Below, piece by piece: positions 43,144 to 52,722 of a stretch of DNA of 64,000 nt (position 1 is the stretch's first letter; each line of letters opens with the position of its first letter). The translations under genes were made by a program, and so were the position numbers. The notes under the pieces were generated by a model. That model saw nothing but the letters and a program-made list of their open reading frames with translations, was not told the DNA's origin and ran no database searches. Origin of the DNA: Vitreoscilla sp. (GTDB lineage: Bacteria; Pseudomonadota; Gammaproteobacteria; Burkholderiales; Burkholderiaceae_C); assembly GCA_018780145.1 (NCBI GenBank), contig JADMKA010000103.1, positions 1 to 64,000 of the forward strand. Reading direction: 5' to 3'.

Positions 43144-45530
43144 CCAGCCTGGTACGCCGGGCGGCGCTGGCCGCGTTCTTGCTCACCGGCTCCGCCTGCA
43201 CCCACACGGGCTCTGCCCCGACCGCCATGCCCGCCATCGACCTGGCCGCCTGCCGCACCGCACAGCCCCCTTGGGGCGACACGGTGCTATACCTGCGTGG
43301 GCCGATGAACAACTGGGGCGCGATGGAGGACTACGCCTTCCAGTTCAGCTGCGACGCCTACTACCTGAACGTCCGCCTGAACGGCCCCCAGGAGTTCAAG
43401 ATCGCCGACGCGGCCTGGACGCCTGCCTTCACTTCCGCGCCACAGGCCCACGCCTTCTCGGGCGAGCACACCGTCCGTGCCGTGGTCGTGGCCGGCAACC
43501 TGCTGGTCAGCGTCGGGCCCAAGAGCTTCGCCGACCCGAATGCGGTGCCGGTCACCGACCCCGTGGCGCTGAGCCTGGCGCACGACTCGCGCGATCCGGC
43601 CCACAAGTCGCCGTTCGGTGCCGTCACCGCCGGCAGCATGGTGGACTTCGCCGTGTCGGCGCTGCCGGGCGCCAGCCGCATGACGCTGGTGATCGAGCAG
43701 CGCCGGATGGTGGGCAACCAGGAGCGGCTCGCCTACATCGAGCAGGCGCGCCTGCCGATGCGCCGCGAGACGCTGGGCGGGCGCGACCGCTGGACCGCCC
43801 GCCACCGCTTCACCGAGAAGGCCGTGCACGGCTACTGGTTCGAGGCCGAGGTGGCGGGGCACACCTACATCGTCCAGAACAACGCCGACCCGATCTTCTG
43901 GACGCGCGAGAAGGGCAGCGGTGGCCTCGGCAGCGTGGCCTGGAAGCCGCAGCGCAGCAGCGCGATCCGGCGCTACCGCCTCACCGTCTACGACCCGGCC
44001 TTCCAGGTGCCGGAGGACGCACCCGACTTCGTCTACTACTACATCTTCCCCGACCGCTACCGCAACGGCGATCGCCGCAACGACCCGCGACCGGGCGTCG
44101 ACAAGTACCAGAACCACAGCGTCGAGCTGCACGCCAACTGGAACGACAGGCCCTGGAAGCCCGGCACCGGCGACGGCTCTGACGCGGTCTTCAATAGTGA
44201 TTTCTTCGGCGGTGATCTCGCCGGCATCATCGAGAAGCTCGACGACATCCGGGATCTCGGCGCCAACGCGATCTACATGACGCCGATCTTCCTGGCCGCC
44301 AGCAACCACAAGTACGACACCGCGGACTACCACCGCGTCGACCCCGCCTTCGGCAGCAACGAGGATTTCACCCGGCTGACGCAAGAGGCCGCCAGGCGCG
44401 GCATCCGCGTGATCCCCGACGCCTCGTTCAACCATGTGGGCAGCGATTCGGTCTACTTCAACCGCTTTGGCAACCACGGCAACCAGGGGGCCTTCCAGGG
44501 CGGCCGGATCAACCCGGATTCGCCGTATGCGAGCTGGTTCACCCTGAACCCGCGCGAGGCCGACCCCGACAAGCAGTACCGTGGCTGGGCGGGTGTGCTG
44601 GACCTGCCCGAGCTGGACAAGGCCTCGCCGGCCTGGCGCCGCTTTGCCTACGACGCGCCAGATTCGGTGACCAAGGTCTGGCTGGACCGTGGTGCGGCAG
44701 GCTGGCGCATGGACGTCGCCCCCTGGGTGCCGGACGACTTCTGGCGCGAGTGGCGGCGGGCGGTCAAGTCCCATCGCCCCGATGCCATCACGATTGCCGA
44801 GACCTGGTTCGATTCGTCCAAGTACTTCGTCGGCGACACGTTCGACTCGACGATGAACTACATCTTCCGCAACGCCGTGCTCGAGTACGCGGCTGGTGGC
44901 CCGGCGGACGCGCTCTACGGCAACCTCGAATGGCTCCGAGAGGCCTACCCGCCGCCCGCGTTCTTCGCGCTGATGAACCTGCTGTCCAGCCACGACCAGG
45001 CGCGCTCGCTGCACGTCCTCGGCTGGACAGACGGCGCCGATGCGGCGGCGATCGAGACCGCCAAGCGCCGGCTGAAGCTCGCCGTCTTCTTCCAGATGGT
45101 GTTCCCCGGTTCGCCCGCGATCTACTACGGTGACGAGGTCGGCGTGACTGGCGGCGACGACCCCTACAACCGTGCCACCTACCCCTGGCCCGACCAGGGC
45201 GGCAAGCCCGACCTGGCGCTGCGCGCCGAGTTCAAGCGGCTGATCGCGCTGCGCCGCGAGCACGCCGTCCTTCGCCGCGGCAGCCTCGGCGCACCGCTGT
45301 ACACAGATGCCCACGTGGTCGTGCTGCCGCGCCGGCTCGGAGCGCAATGGGCGATCACCGCCACCAACAACGCCGAGACCGCGCGCGAGGTGGTCGTCCC
45401 GCTGCCCGCCGGGGCACCCTCCGGGCCCTGGGCCGACGCGCTGAACGGTGGCCAGGTGGTCTCGAAAGACGGCCAGCTGACGCTGCGGCTGCCCGCACTG
45501 GGCGGGCAGGTCCTGACCTCGTTGCAGTGA
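43140..45530 (+). CDS. GH13 alpha-amylase lipoprotein with N-terminal starch-binding-type domains
   Basis: The protein has 796 residues. The signal peptide ends in T-G-S-A-C with Cys20 as probable lipidation site; the +2 residue is Thr, so outer-membrane sorting is expected. Residues 45-125 (YLRGPMNNWGAMEDYAF) resemble a CBM48/E-set starch-binding module, and a second beta domain precedes the barrel. Catalytic residues are D525 (WRMD), E554 (AETW) and D619 (SHD). It should degrade starch or long dextrins at the cell envelope before uptake. Its ATG overlaps the stop codon of the preceding amylase, so it is in the malK-malEFG operon. The lipobox is acceptable rather than ideal. Confidence 0.85.
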   Translation: MTSLVRRAALAAFLLTGSACTHTGSAPTAMPAIDLAACRTAQPPWGDTVLYLRGPMNNWGAMEDYAFQFSCDAYYLNVRLNGPQEFKIADAAWTPAFTSAPQAHAFSGEHTVRAVVVAGNLLVSVGPKSFADPNAVPVTDPVALSLAHDSRDPAHKSPFGAVTAGSMVDFAVSALPGASRMTLVIEQRRMVGNQERLAYIEQARLPMRRETLGGRDRWTARHRFTEKAVHGYWFEAEVAGHTYIVQNNADPIFWTREKGSGGLGSVAWKPQRSSAIRRYRLTVYDPAFQVPEDAPDFVYYYIFPDRYRNGDRRNDPRPGVDKYQNHSVELHANWNDRPWKPGTGDGSDAVFNSDFFGGDLAGIIEKLDDIRDLGANAIYMTPIFLAASNHKYDTADYHRVDPAFGSNEDFTRLTQEAARRGIRVIPDASFNHVGSDSVYFNRFGNHGNQGAFQGGRINPDSPYASWFTLNPREADPDKQYRGWAGVLDLPELDKASPAWRRFAYDAPDSVTKVWLDRGAAGWRMDVAPWVPDDFWREWRRAVKSHRPDAITIAETWFDSSKYFVGDTFDSTMNYIFRNAVLEYAAGGPADALYGNLEWLREAYPPPAFFALMNLLSSHDQARSLHVLGWTDGADAAAIETAKRRLKLAVFFQMVFPGSPAIYYGDEVGVTGGDDPYNRATYPWPDQGGKPDLALRAEFKRLIALRREHAVLRRGSLGAPLYTDAHVVVLPRRLGAQWAITATNNAETAREVVVPLPAGAPSGPWADALNGGQVVSKDGQLTLRLPALGGQVLTSLQ

Positions 45531-46879
45531 CACATCCCCCGCCCCCCCGCCCTCGCCTGTTCAGCATCACCTGGCCGCTCTTCGTCGAGCTGCTGCTGGG
45601 CATCGGCGTGGGCCTGGTCGGCACCGCGCTGGCGGCCCGCGTGTCCGACGCCGCGGGCGGCGCCTTTGCGCTGACCAACCATGTGGCCGCCACGCTGTTC
45701 GTCGTCTTTCGCATCATCGGGGCCGGCATCGGGGTGGTGGTCACCCAGAGCCTGGGCGCCGGCCAGACCGCCTCGGCGCAGCGCCTGGCGCGCGCCGCGC
45801 TGGGCGCCAGCACCTGGATCGGCGGCGGCACCGCGCTGGTCGCCTGGCTGGGTGCCGCGCCGCTGATGCGCCTGATGAACGCCCCGGCCGACGTGGTGCC
45901 GCTGGCCGTGCCCTTTCTGATGATGCTGGCCCCGGCGATGCTGGGCGACGCCTGGAACGCGTCGATGGCCAGCGTGATGCGGGCCCACCTGCGCACCCGT
46001 GACACGCTGGCGGTGATCATCGCGATGCATGCGTGCCACCTGCTGCTGGCGGTGCCGCTGATGGTGGGTGCCGGCCCGGTCCCGGCCCTGGGCCTGCCCG
46101 GCTACGCCCTGGCCTTGCTGGGCAGCCGCGTGCTGGGCCTGGGGCTGCACCTGTGGCTGTGGCGCCTGCGCCTGGGCCTGGTGCCCCGGGCGCAGGACTG
46201 GTGGCATGCCCCGCGGCGCGAGCTGGCGGCGATGCTGCGCATCGGCCTGCCGGGCGCGGCCGAGAACATCGGCTACCGGCTGGGCTTCATGGTCAGCGTG
46301 GCGGTGGCGGCCGGCATGGGCGCGCAGGCGCTGGCCACCCAGGCCTACACCTCGCAGCTGATGTACGGCGTGCTGCTGTTCGGGCTGGCCACCGGGCTGG
46401 CGGTGGAGATCCTGGTCGGCCACCTGGTCGGCGCGGGCGAGCTGAAGGCCGCGCATCGGCTGGTCAAGCGGGCCCTGTCCCGCGGCCTGCTGGTCAGCCT
46501 GCTGGTGGCCGCGGCGGTGGCGCTGGCCTCGCCGTGGCTGCTGCGCGCCTTCACACAGGACCCGCAGATCATCGCCGCCGGCAGCACCCTGCTGTGGATG
46601 ACCGTGCTGCTGGAGCCCGGCCGCACCTTCAACCTGGTGCTGGTGAACGCCTTGCGTGCCGCGGGCGATGCACGCTACCCGGTGATGGCCGGCGCCGCGT
46701 CCATGTTGGTCGTGCTGGCCGGCGGCAGCTGGCTGTTCGGATCGGTGCTCGGCTGGGGCCTGCCCGGCATCTGGCTGGCCTACATCGCCGACGAGTGGAT
46801 ACGCGGCCTGCTGATGTGGCGCCGCTGGGCCACGCTGGGCTGGCTACCGCACGCCCGCCAGGCCCGCAGCGGACATTGA
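45527..46879 (+). CDS. MATE family transporter
   Basis: The protein has 450 residues and twelve hydrophobic segments in two related halves, typical of multidrug and toxic-compound extrusion (MATE) antiporters. It starts GTG within the GTGA that ends the preceding amylase gene, so translational coupling is likely. MATE proteins export organic cations, flavonoids or drugs using Na+ or H+ gradients. A role in sugar use is not established. Being last in a maltodextrin operon it may export a by-product or be a passenger. The substrate cannot be predicted. Confidence 0.85.
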   Translation: MTHPPPPRPRLFSITWPLFVELLLGIGVGLVGTALAARVSDAAGGAFALTNHVAATLFVVFRIIGAGIGVVVTQSLGAGQTASAQRLARAALGASTWIGGGTALVAWLGAAPLMRLMNAPADVVPLAVPFLMMLAPAMLGDAWNASMASVMRAHLRTRDTLAVIIAMHACHLLLAVPLMVGAGPVPALGLPGYALALLGSRVLGLGLHLWLWRLRLGLVPRAQDWWHAPRRELAAMLRIGLPGAAENIGYRLGFMVSVAVAAGMGAQALATQAYTSQLMYGVLLFGLATGLAVEILVGHLVGAGELKAAHRLVKRALSRGLLVSLLVAAAVALASPWLLRAFTQDPQIIAAGSTLLWMTVLLEPGRTFNLVLVNALRAAGDARYPVMAGAASMLVVLAGGSWLFGSVLGWGLPGIWLAYIADEWIRGLLMWRRWATLGWLPHARQARSGH

Positions 46880-46887
46880 GTGAGGTC

Positions 46888-47169
46888 TCAGTCGGCTTGG
46901 GGCGGCCCGAAGCGCGCCAGGTTGCGGGCCTTGGCCTTGGCGGCCTCCACCTCGCGATGGCGCGGTTCCGCGCTGGTCACCAGCGACTGGATCAGAGCGC
47001 GTGCCGACGCGGCCACCTCCTCGACCGCCCGCTCGAAGGCCGCCTGGTTGGCCTGGGACGGCACGTTGAACCCGCTCAGCTTGCGCACGAACTGCAGCGA
47101 GGCGTCGCGGATCTCCAGCTCGGTGGCCGGTGGGTCGAAGTTGAACAGGGTTCGGATGTTGCGACACAT
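46888..47169 (-). CDS. DUF2277 family protein
   Basis: The protein has 93 residues. The opening MCRNIRTLFNFDPPAT and the segment FVRKLSGFN identify the DUF2277 family, small cytoplasmic proteins of unknown function found in many Proteobacteria and Actinobacteria. It converges with the MATE gene (8 bases between stop codons). It lies just downstream of the GH32 gene on the same strand (10 bases) and could be the tail of that transcript. Nothing ties it to sugar metabolism. Confidence 0.85.
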   Translation of the reverse strand: MCRNIRTLFNFDPPATELEIRDASLQFVRKLSGFNVPSQANQAAFERAVEEVAASARALIQSLVTSAEPRHREVEAAKAKARNLARFGPPQAD

Positions 47170-47179
47170 GGGACCAAGC

Positions 47180-48634
47180 TTAGCCCACGGAAGCCGCCCG
47201 CAGTGACCAGACAAGCAGGCTGGCGGCTTGCGTGCCCCCGCGCACCGCGACCCGCACGCCGCGGCTGCTGTCCGACGGGAAGACCAATTCCGTCAGGGTG
47301 GCGGCGCCGTCGCCGGTGAAGACCTCCACCGAGCAATGGTCGACCAGCACGCGCAGTTGAAGCGCCCCCATGGCATCGGGCAACGGGGCTTCGCGCCGGC
47401 CACCCCAGTGGCGCGCGTCCACCTCCACACCGGACCGCGAACGATCGATGAAGAGCCTGCCCTGCGCCCGGTCCACGCCGACCACGGTGACCTCGCCCTC
47501 ACCGCAGCGGACCTGCAGCGCCACGTCGGTGGCACCGCCCGCGGCCATGTCGAATTGCAGTTCCAGGCTGCGGCCGTCCAGGCCGGCCAGGTCGAGCGCC
47601 GTCTCGCCCTCGGAGAAGCGGACGTCGCGCCAGGCGCGCTGGGCACCACGCAGGGCGTCCAGGCCTCGCCAGGGCCGCTGGCCGAGGCGGGGGCCCACCG
47701 GGGTGTCGCGCAGGAACAGCTCGCGCGGCACGCTCATGGCACCGCGCCACGGTGCCGTGGGCGTGTGCTTGGCATAGCCGTGGTTGTTCATCCAGGCGAT
47801 CCACACCGGTGCGTCGTGGGTGGCCGGCAACTGGCCCCAGGACAGGGCGGCGTAGAAATCGCTGCCATGGTCGGCCCACATCGCCTCGCGGCCCTGCGGC
47901 ACCTCGGCGACGAAGCGCGTGCCGTCGAAGTGGCCGATGAAGACCTGCGCCCCGGTGCCGCCCGGGTGGCCGGCGAAGGTATCGACCTTCAATAGCCAGC
48001 GGCCGGTGCCGGCCAACTCGATCAGGTCCGGGCACTCCCAGATGCCGCCATCCTCGCCGGCCGGGCCGAAGTCGCTCAGGTGCACCCACTGTGTCAGGTT
48101 GCTCGAGGCGTAGAACGAGACCTGGTGGTCATCAGGCCGCACCACCGCCATCACCCAGCGCGCGGTGGGCACATGCCAGAAGACCTTGGGGTCGCGGAAG
48201 TCCTTCAGGCCGATGTCCAGCACCGGGTTGCCGGCGTACTTCTCCCAGGTGCGGCCGCGGTCCAGGCTGTAGGCCAGTTCCTGCGCCTGCCCGCCTTCGG
48301 GCACCCGCCGGCAACCGGTGTAGATCGCCACCATCGGCACGGCACCGCCACGGCCGAAGCCGCTGGTGTGGTGGGTGTCGACGACGATGCTGCCGGAAAA
48401 GATCGAGACCCGTTCGTCCTCGGGGATGGCCACCGGCAGTTCCTGCCAGTGCACGAGATCCGCGCTGACCGCGTGGCCCCAGCTCATGTGGCCCCACTGC
48501 TCGCCGAACGGGTTGTACTGGTAGAACAGGTGGTACTCGCCGTCGAACCAGACCAGGCCGTTGGGGTCGTTGATCCAGTTTCTCGCGGGCGTGTAGTGGT
48601 AGGCGGGCCGGAAGGCGTCGGTGGCGGCGGTCAT
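47180..48634 (-). CDS. GH32 beta-fructosidase (levanase/invertase type), cytoplasmic
   Basis: The protein has 484 residues with no signal peptide. GH32 motifs are present: W20-INDPNG with nucleophile D23, FRDPK with D148, and the acid/base motif W-E-C-P with E200; a C-terminal beta-sandwich follows. These enzymes release fructose from sucrose, inulin or levan. A cytoplasmic location suits sucrose, sucrose 6-phosphate or imported fructo-oligosaccharides. It ends the second maltodextrin set, starting 2 bases after the amylase stop codon. It is the only non-alpha-glucan hydrolase in the block, hinting that this transporter set may also carry sucrose-like sugars. Confidence 0.88.
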   Translation of the reverse strand: MTAATDAFRPAYHYTPARNWINDPNGLVWFDGEYHLFYQYNPFGEQWGHMSWGHAVSADLVHWQELPVAIPEDERVSIFSGSIVVDTHHTSGFGRGGAVPMVAIYTGCRRVPEGGQAQELAYSLDRGRTWEKYAGNPVLDIGLKDFRDPKVFWHVPTARWVMAVVRPDDHQVSFYASSNLTQWVHLSDFGPAGEDGGIWECPDLIELAGTGRWLLKVDTFAGHPGGTGAQVFIGHFDGTRFVAEVPQGREAMWADHGSDFYAALSWGQLPATHDAPVWIAWMNNHGYAKHTPTAPWRGAMSVPRELFLRDTPVGPRLGQRPWRGLDALRGAQRAWRDVRFSEGETALDLAGLDGRSLELQFDMAAGGATDVALQVRCGEGEVTVVGVDRAQGRLFIDRSRSGVEVDARHWGGRREAPLPDAMGALQLRVLVDHCSVEVFTGDGAATLTELVFPSDSSRGVRVAVRGGTQAASLLVWSLRAASVG

Positions 48635-48636
48635 GG

Positions 48637-50214
48637 TCAGGGCACCCGCTTGTATCGGTTGTAGCCGCCGAGCTCGCGCGGGGTGGGTTTGAGCATCAGC
48701 ACGGTCTCGGGGGGCACGGTCACGGTCATGAGGCCGGCGCCAAAGGTGGCCACCGGCGCCGCGCCCGGGGCGGCCAGCAGGTCGCGCATCGGCGTGTCGT
48801 CCATCAGGTGCGCGTTGGCCACCATCACCCGCTCGGTGACCGCTTGCGGGCCCGGGTTGGCGAACACCAGCACGGTGTCGAGCGCCCGGTCGGTGTGGCG
48901 CTCGAAGGCCAGCAGCCGGTCGGATTCGATCCGGCGGTAGTCCCCCACGCGCAGCGCGCGGTGCTGCTTGCGCAGATCGACCAGCTGGCGCATCCAGGCG
49001 AGCTCGGGGTTGTCGTCGCGCAGCAGATCCCAGCGCATCGGGCTGCGGTTCTCGGGATCGCCCGCACCGGCCATGCCCAGCTCGGCACCGTAGTAGATGT
49101 TGGGAGAGCCGGGCAGGCTGAACTGCAGGGCCTGCACCAGCCGGCGCTGCGAGGTGCGCGGGAACTGGTGGCTGATGCGCGGTATGTCGTGGTTGTCGAT
49201 CACCACCCAGGACTTCAGCATCGGCTCGATGCCGGCGTCGCGCACCAGGCGTTCGGTCATGCGCGCGGCGGTGGCAGGCGCGATCTCGCCGGTGGCCGCC
49301 CCGCGCACGATGTCGCGCAGGCTGAAGTTCATCACCGCATCGAGCGACTGCAGCCAGGCGACCGGGTAGTTGACGATTTCGCCGACCACCAGCGAGCCCG
49401 GCTTCTCGCGGTGGGCCGCATCGGTCAGGTCGCGCAGGTAGCGGTGGCCCAGTTCGTAGGCGGTGTCCAGGCGCCAGCCGTCGGCACCGTCGCGCAGGTA
49501 GCTGCGCAGCACCGAGTCCGGCGCCTCGTAGAGGTAGCGGCGCACCGGCGGGTGCTCCAGGTTCAGCTCGGGCAGGTTCTGGAAGCCGGTCCAGACGCGC
49601 GCGCCGCCGGTGTACTGCGGCCCAATGGCGAACCAGTCGCGCCAGCGGCTGTGCGGGTCGGCCAGGGCCTGCTGGAAGATCGGCGCGTTGCGGCCCATGT
49701 GGTTGAACACGCCGTCCAGCACCAGCTTCATGCCTCTGGCATGCACGTCGGCGGCCAGGCGCTTGAAGTCGGCCCGGTTGCCGTACTCGGGCGAGATCTG
49801 CTGGAAGTCGAGCGCGTCGTACTTGTGGTTGGTGTAGGCCAAGTGGATCGGGTTCAGGTACAGCACGTCGGCGCCCAGGCCCTTCACGTGGTCCAGCCGG
49901 GTGGCCAGGCTGGCCAGGTCACCGCCCCAGAAATCCAGCTCCTGGCTGTTCAGCTTGGCATCGGCCAGGTAGGTGCCGGGCCGGGCCGGCTCGCTCCAGT
50001 CGCGCAGCACCTTGGGTGGCGGGTACAGGCCGCGCTTGGCCGCCAGGTCGGCAGACGGCACGAAGCGGTCGACGATCACCTGGTAGACGATGGCGCCGTT
50101 GCGCCAGTCGCGTTCGCGTTGCTCGTACACGGTCGGCGCTGCGGTGCCGGCGGCCACAAGCACGGGTGCGGCCAGCAGGCCGACCGCGACGATTCGTTGG
50201 AGCGTGTGTGTCAT
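48637..50214 (-). CDS. Secreted GH13 maltodextrin hydrolase (set 2)
   Basis: The protein has 525 residues. A Sec signal peptide covers residues 1-25 (VLVAAGTAA). Catalytic residues are D250 (WRLD), E279 (VGEIVNY) and D343 (DNHD). It is the exported paralogue of the cytoplasmic enzyme at 41605-43143, sharing the framework FWGGDLAS, NHKYDALD, GVFNHMGRNAPIFQ and the C-terminal GGY..YKRV. It likely trims dextrins in the periplasm for MalE2. It lies 57 bases downstream of malG2 on the same strand and 2 bases before the GH32 gene, so it is part of the second transport operon. Confidence 0.88.
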   Translation of the reverse strand: MTHTLQRIVAVGLLAAPVLVAAGTAAPTVYEQRERDWRNGAIVYQVIVDRFVPSADLAAKRGLYPPPKVLRDWSEPARPGTYLADAKLNSQELDFWGGDLASLATRLDHVKGLGADVLYLNPIHLAYTNHKYDALDFQQISPEYGNRADFKRLAADVHARGMKLVLDGVFNHMGRNAPIFQQALADPHSRWRDWFAIGPQYTGGARVWTGFQNLPELNLEHPPVRRYLYEAPDSVLRSYLRDGADGWRLDTAYELGHRYLRDLTDAAHREKPGSLVVGEIVNYPVAWLQSLDAVMNFSLRDIVRGAATGEIAPATAARMTERLVRDAGIEPMLKSWVVIDNHDIPRISHQFPRTSQRRLVQALQFSLPGSPNIYYGAELGMAGAGDPENRSPMRWDLLRDDNPELAWMRQLVDLRKQHRALRVGDYRRIESDRLLAFERHTDRALDTVLVFANPGPQAVTERVMVANAHLMDDTPMRDLLAAPGAAPVATFGAGLMTVTVPPETVLMLKPTPRELGGYNRYKRVP

Positions 50215-50271
50215 GGGGTGGTGGTTGGCATGCCGAGGGCTCCAACAGTTGGTCTGACGATGTGCACAGCC

Positions 50272-51162
50272 TCAGCCCTTCACGCCGCCGGCGGCCAGGC
50301 CGGCGATCATCCAGCGCTGGGCGAGCAGGAACACGGTGGTGATGGGCAGGCCCGAAAGCAGCGCCGCGGCGGCGAAGTCGCCCCAGCGGAAGTTGTGCTC
50401 CTGCACGAACAGCTTGCTGCCGACGGCCAGCGTGAGCTGGTCCTGCTGCGACAGCAGCACGCCGGCCACCGGGTACTCGATCACCGCGCCGATGAAGGCC
50501 AGCATGAACACCACCACCAGGATCGGCACCGCCATCGGCAGCAGCACGCGCCAGAAGGCCTGCCAGGGCGTGGCGCCGTCCACCCGGGCGGCCTCCTCGA
50601 TCTCGCCGGGCAGGGTGTCGTAGTAGCCCTTCAAGGTCCACACGTGCATGGCGATGCCGCCCGAGTAGGCCAGCACCAGCGCCCAGTGGGTGTTCAGGCC
50701 GATGGCGGGGAACGCGGTGCCGATGCGGTCGAAGATGGCGTAGATGGCCACCAGGGCCAGGACCGCCGGGAACATCTGCATCAGCATCAGGCCGGTGAGC
50801 AGTTGCTGCCGGCCGCGGAAGCGGATGCGGGCCAGCGCGTACGAGGCGGTGGTGGAGAGCAGCAAGGTGACGGTGGCCGACAGCAGCGCCACCTTGACCG
50901 AGTTCCACAGCCACCGCATCACCGGCAGGTCAGGCAGGATGGGCTGGCCGTCCGGGCCCGGGTAGGGCAGGCCCAGCACGAAGCGCCAATGCTCCAGGCT
51001 GATGGCCGGCGGGATCAGCGAGCCACTGGCGAAGTTGCCAGGCCGCAGCGACACCGAGATGACCACCAGGAAGGGGAACACCACGGCCGCGCAGAGCAGC
51101 AGCAGGAACAGGTGCGCCAGCACCAGGCGCAGGCGCTGCGATTTCGGCTGGACGATGGCCAT
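50272..51162 (-). CDS. malG: Maltodextrin ABC transporter permease (set 2)
   Basis: The protein has 296 residues, a paralogue of the product of 40710-41600 with the same length and the same C-terminal GGVKG. The EAA loop is EAARVDGATPWQAFWRVLLP. It has six membrane segments. It follows malF2 after 12 bases. With MalF2 it should form a second maltodextrin channel; no second ATPase gene accompanies it, so coupling to the MalK encoded at 36406 is inferred. Confidence 0.93.
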   Translation of the reverse strand: MAIVQPKSQRLRLVLAHLFLLLLCAAVVFPFLVVISVSLRPGNFASGSLIPPAISLEHWRFVLGLPYPGPDGQPILPDLPVMRWLWNSVKVALLSATVTLLLSTTASYALARIRFRGRQQLLTGLMLMQMFPAVLALVAIYAIFDRIGTAFPAIGLNTHWALVLAYSGGIAMHVWTLKGYYDTLPGEIEEAARVDGATPWQAFWRVLLPMAVPILVVVFMLAFIGAVIEYPVAGVLLSQQDQLTLAVGSKLFVQEHNFRWGDFAAAALLSGLPITTVFLLAQRWMIAGLAAGGVKG

Positions 51163-51174
51163 GGCGATGCTCCT

Positions 51175-52722
51175 TCAGCGCTTGGCGTCGTCGGCCGACA
51201 GCCGGGTGAAACGCAGCTGCAGCACGGTGACCGCCGCCACGATCAGGAAGATCACGGTGGAGATGGCCGAGGCCAGGCCGAACTGCTGGCCCGCATCCTG
51301 GAAGGCGATGCGCCAGGTGTAGCTGACCAGGATGTCGGTGGTGCCGGCGGGCAGCGCGGTGTCGAGCTGGTCGGGCCGGCCGCCGGTGAGCAGGCTGATC
51401 AGCACGAAGTTGTTGAAGTTGAAGGCGAAGGCCGAGATCAACAGTGGCGTGAGCGGCTTCATGATCAGCGGCAGCGTGATGGCGCGGAAGTTGGTGAGCG
51501 GCCCGGCACCGGCGACGGCCGAGGCCTCGTACAGGTCGGACGGGATCGACTTGATCAGCCCCGAGCACAACACCATCATGTAGGGGAAGCCCAGCCAGAC
51601 GTTGACGATCAGCAGCATCACCTTGGCGAGCAGCGGGTCGCTGAACCAGCCCGGCCGGATGCCGAACAAGCCATCGAGGATGAAGTTGATCTCGCCCAGG
51701 TTCTGGTTGAACAGGCCCTTGAACACCAGGATGGAGATGAAGCCCGGCACCGCGTAGGGCAGGAACAGCACCAACCGGTAGGCGCCCTTGAACTGCAACG
51801 CCTCCCAGTTCAGCAGCACCGACAGCAGCAGGCCCAGGCCGGCGGTGAAGACGACGGTCAGGCCCGAGAACACCACCGTCCAGGCGAACACGCCGAGGAA
51901 GGGCTCGCGGAACTTGCCCTCGCTGAAGATGGTGGCGTAGTGGCGCCAGCCCACGTTCACCCGGTAGCCGGGCAACAAGGTGGTGCCCTCGGCGGAGGTG
52001 TAGAAGCCCGTGTCGTCGTTCGGCCGATAGCGGGTCTTGGTGAGCCGGTCGACCAGAGCGCCGTCGGCTTCGGCCAGGTACAAGGGCAGCATCTGCGCGA
52101 ACTCGCGCAGGCTGATGAGTGTCAGCCGGGCGCCGTCCGGCGTGGTGAGCGCGAGGCCGCGCAACCCTTCGAGCCGCGGCACCACGGCGCGCAGGGGCAA
52201 CGCGGCGCCGAGGGGTGCGCCGTCGGCTGGCTGCAGCGCCACCTCGGTGTGCGTGGCACCCGGTGCGGGGCTGTGCAGCGTCAGCGGCGCGCTCACCCAG
52301 GCGCCGCCGTCCGATTCGAGCCGCAGACGGAAGCGCTCGCCCTCGGCATGCAGCGTGAAGGCCCTGGCGGAGTCGGGCGCCGGCACCGCTTCATCGAGCA
52401 GGTAGGCCCGGGTGGCCTCGAAGTCGAGCAGGTTCTGCGAGCTGTAGTTCGTGAAGCCGATGCCCACGGTGTAGAGCATCGGGAAGATCACGAACAGCGC
52501 CGCCGCAGCCACGCCCGGGAACAGATAGCGCAGGGCGTTGGTGCGGGCCGAGGTGTAGGTCCACAGCGCCAGCGCGGTGATCAGCAGCAGGGTCAGCGCC
52601 AGCAGCGCCTGGCCGGCTGCATGCACCAGGAACACCGCGTAGAGGCAGATGCCGGTGGCCGCGGTGCCGGCCAGCCGGGCCGGCCAGGCGCTCGGGGCGC
52701 GACGGGGGGTTGCCGGGTTCAT
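51175..52722 (-). CDS. malF: Maltodextrin ABC transporter permease (set 2)
   Basis: The protein has 515 residues, a paralogue of the product of 39171-40706. N-terminal membrane helices are followed by a large periplasmic P2-like loop with diverged sequence (about residues 85-265), then the channel helices with EAA loop EASAVAGAGPLTNFRAITLP. The divergence is concentrated in the loop that meets the binding protein, which fits a different partner (MalE2). Its ATG overlaps the malE2 stop codon by 4 bases; unlike set 1, no repeat element separates malE2 from malF2. Confidence 0.93.
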   Translation of the reverse strand: MNPATPRRAPSAWPARLAGTAATGICLYAVFLVHAAGQALLALTLLLITALALWTYTSARTNALRYLFPGVAAAALFVIFPMLYTVGIGFTNYSSQNLLDFEATRAYLLDEAVPAPDSARAFTLHAEGERFRLRLESDGGAWVSAPLTLHSPAPGATHTEVALQPADGAPLGAALPLRAVVPRLEGLRGLALTTPDGARLTLISLREFAQMLPLYLAEADGALVDRLTKTRYRPNDDTGFYTSAEGTTLLPGYRVNVGWRHYATIFSEGKFREPFLGVFAWTVVFSGLTVVFTAGLGLLLSVLLNWEALQFKGAYRLVLFLPYAVPGFISILVFKGLFNQNLGEINFILDGLFGIRPGWFSDPLLAKVMLLIVNVWLGFPYMMVLCSGLIKSIPSDLYEASAVAGAGPLTNFRAITLPLIMKPLTPLLISAFAFNFNNFVLISLLTGGRPDQLDTALPAGTTDILVSYTWRIAFQDAGQQFGLASAISTVIFLIVAAVTVLQLRFTRLSADDAKR

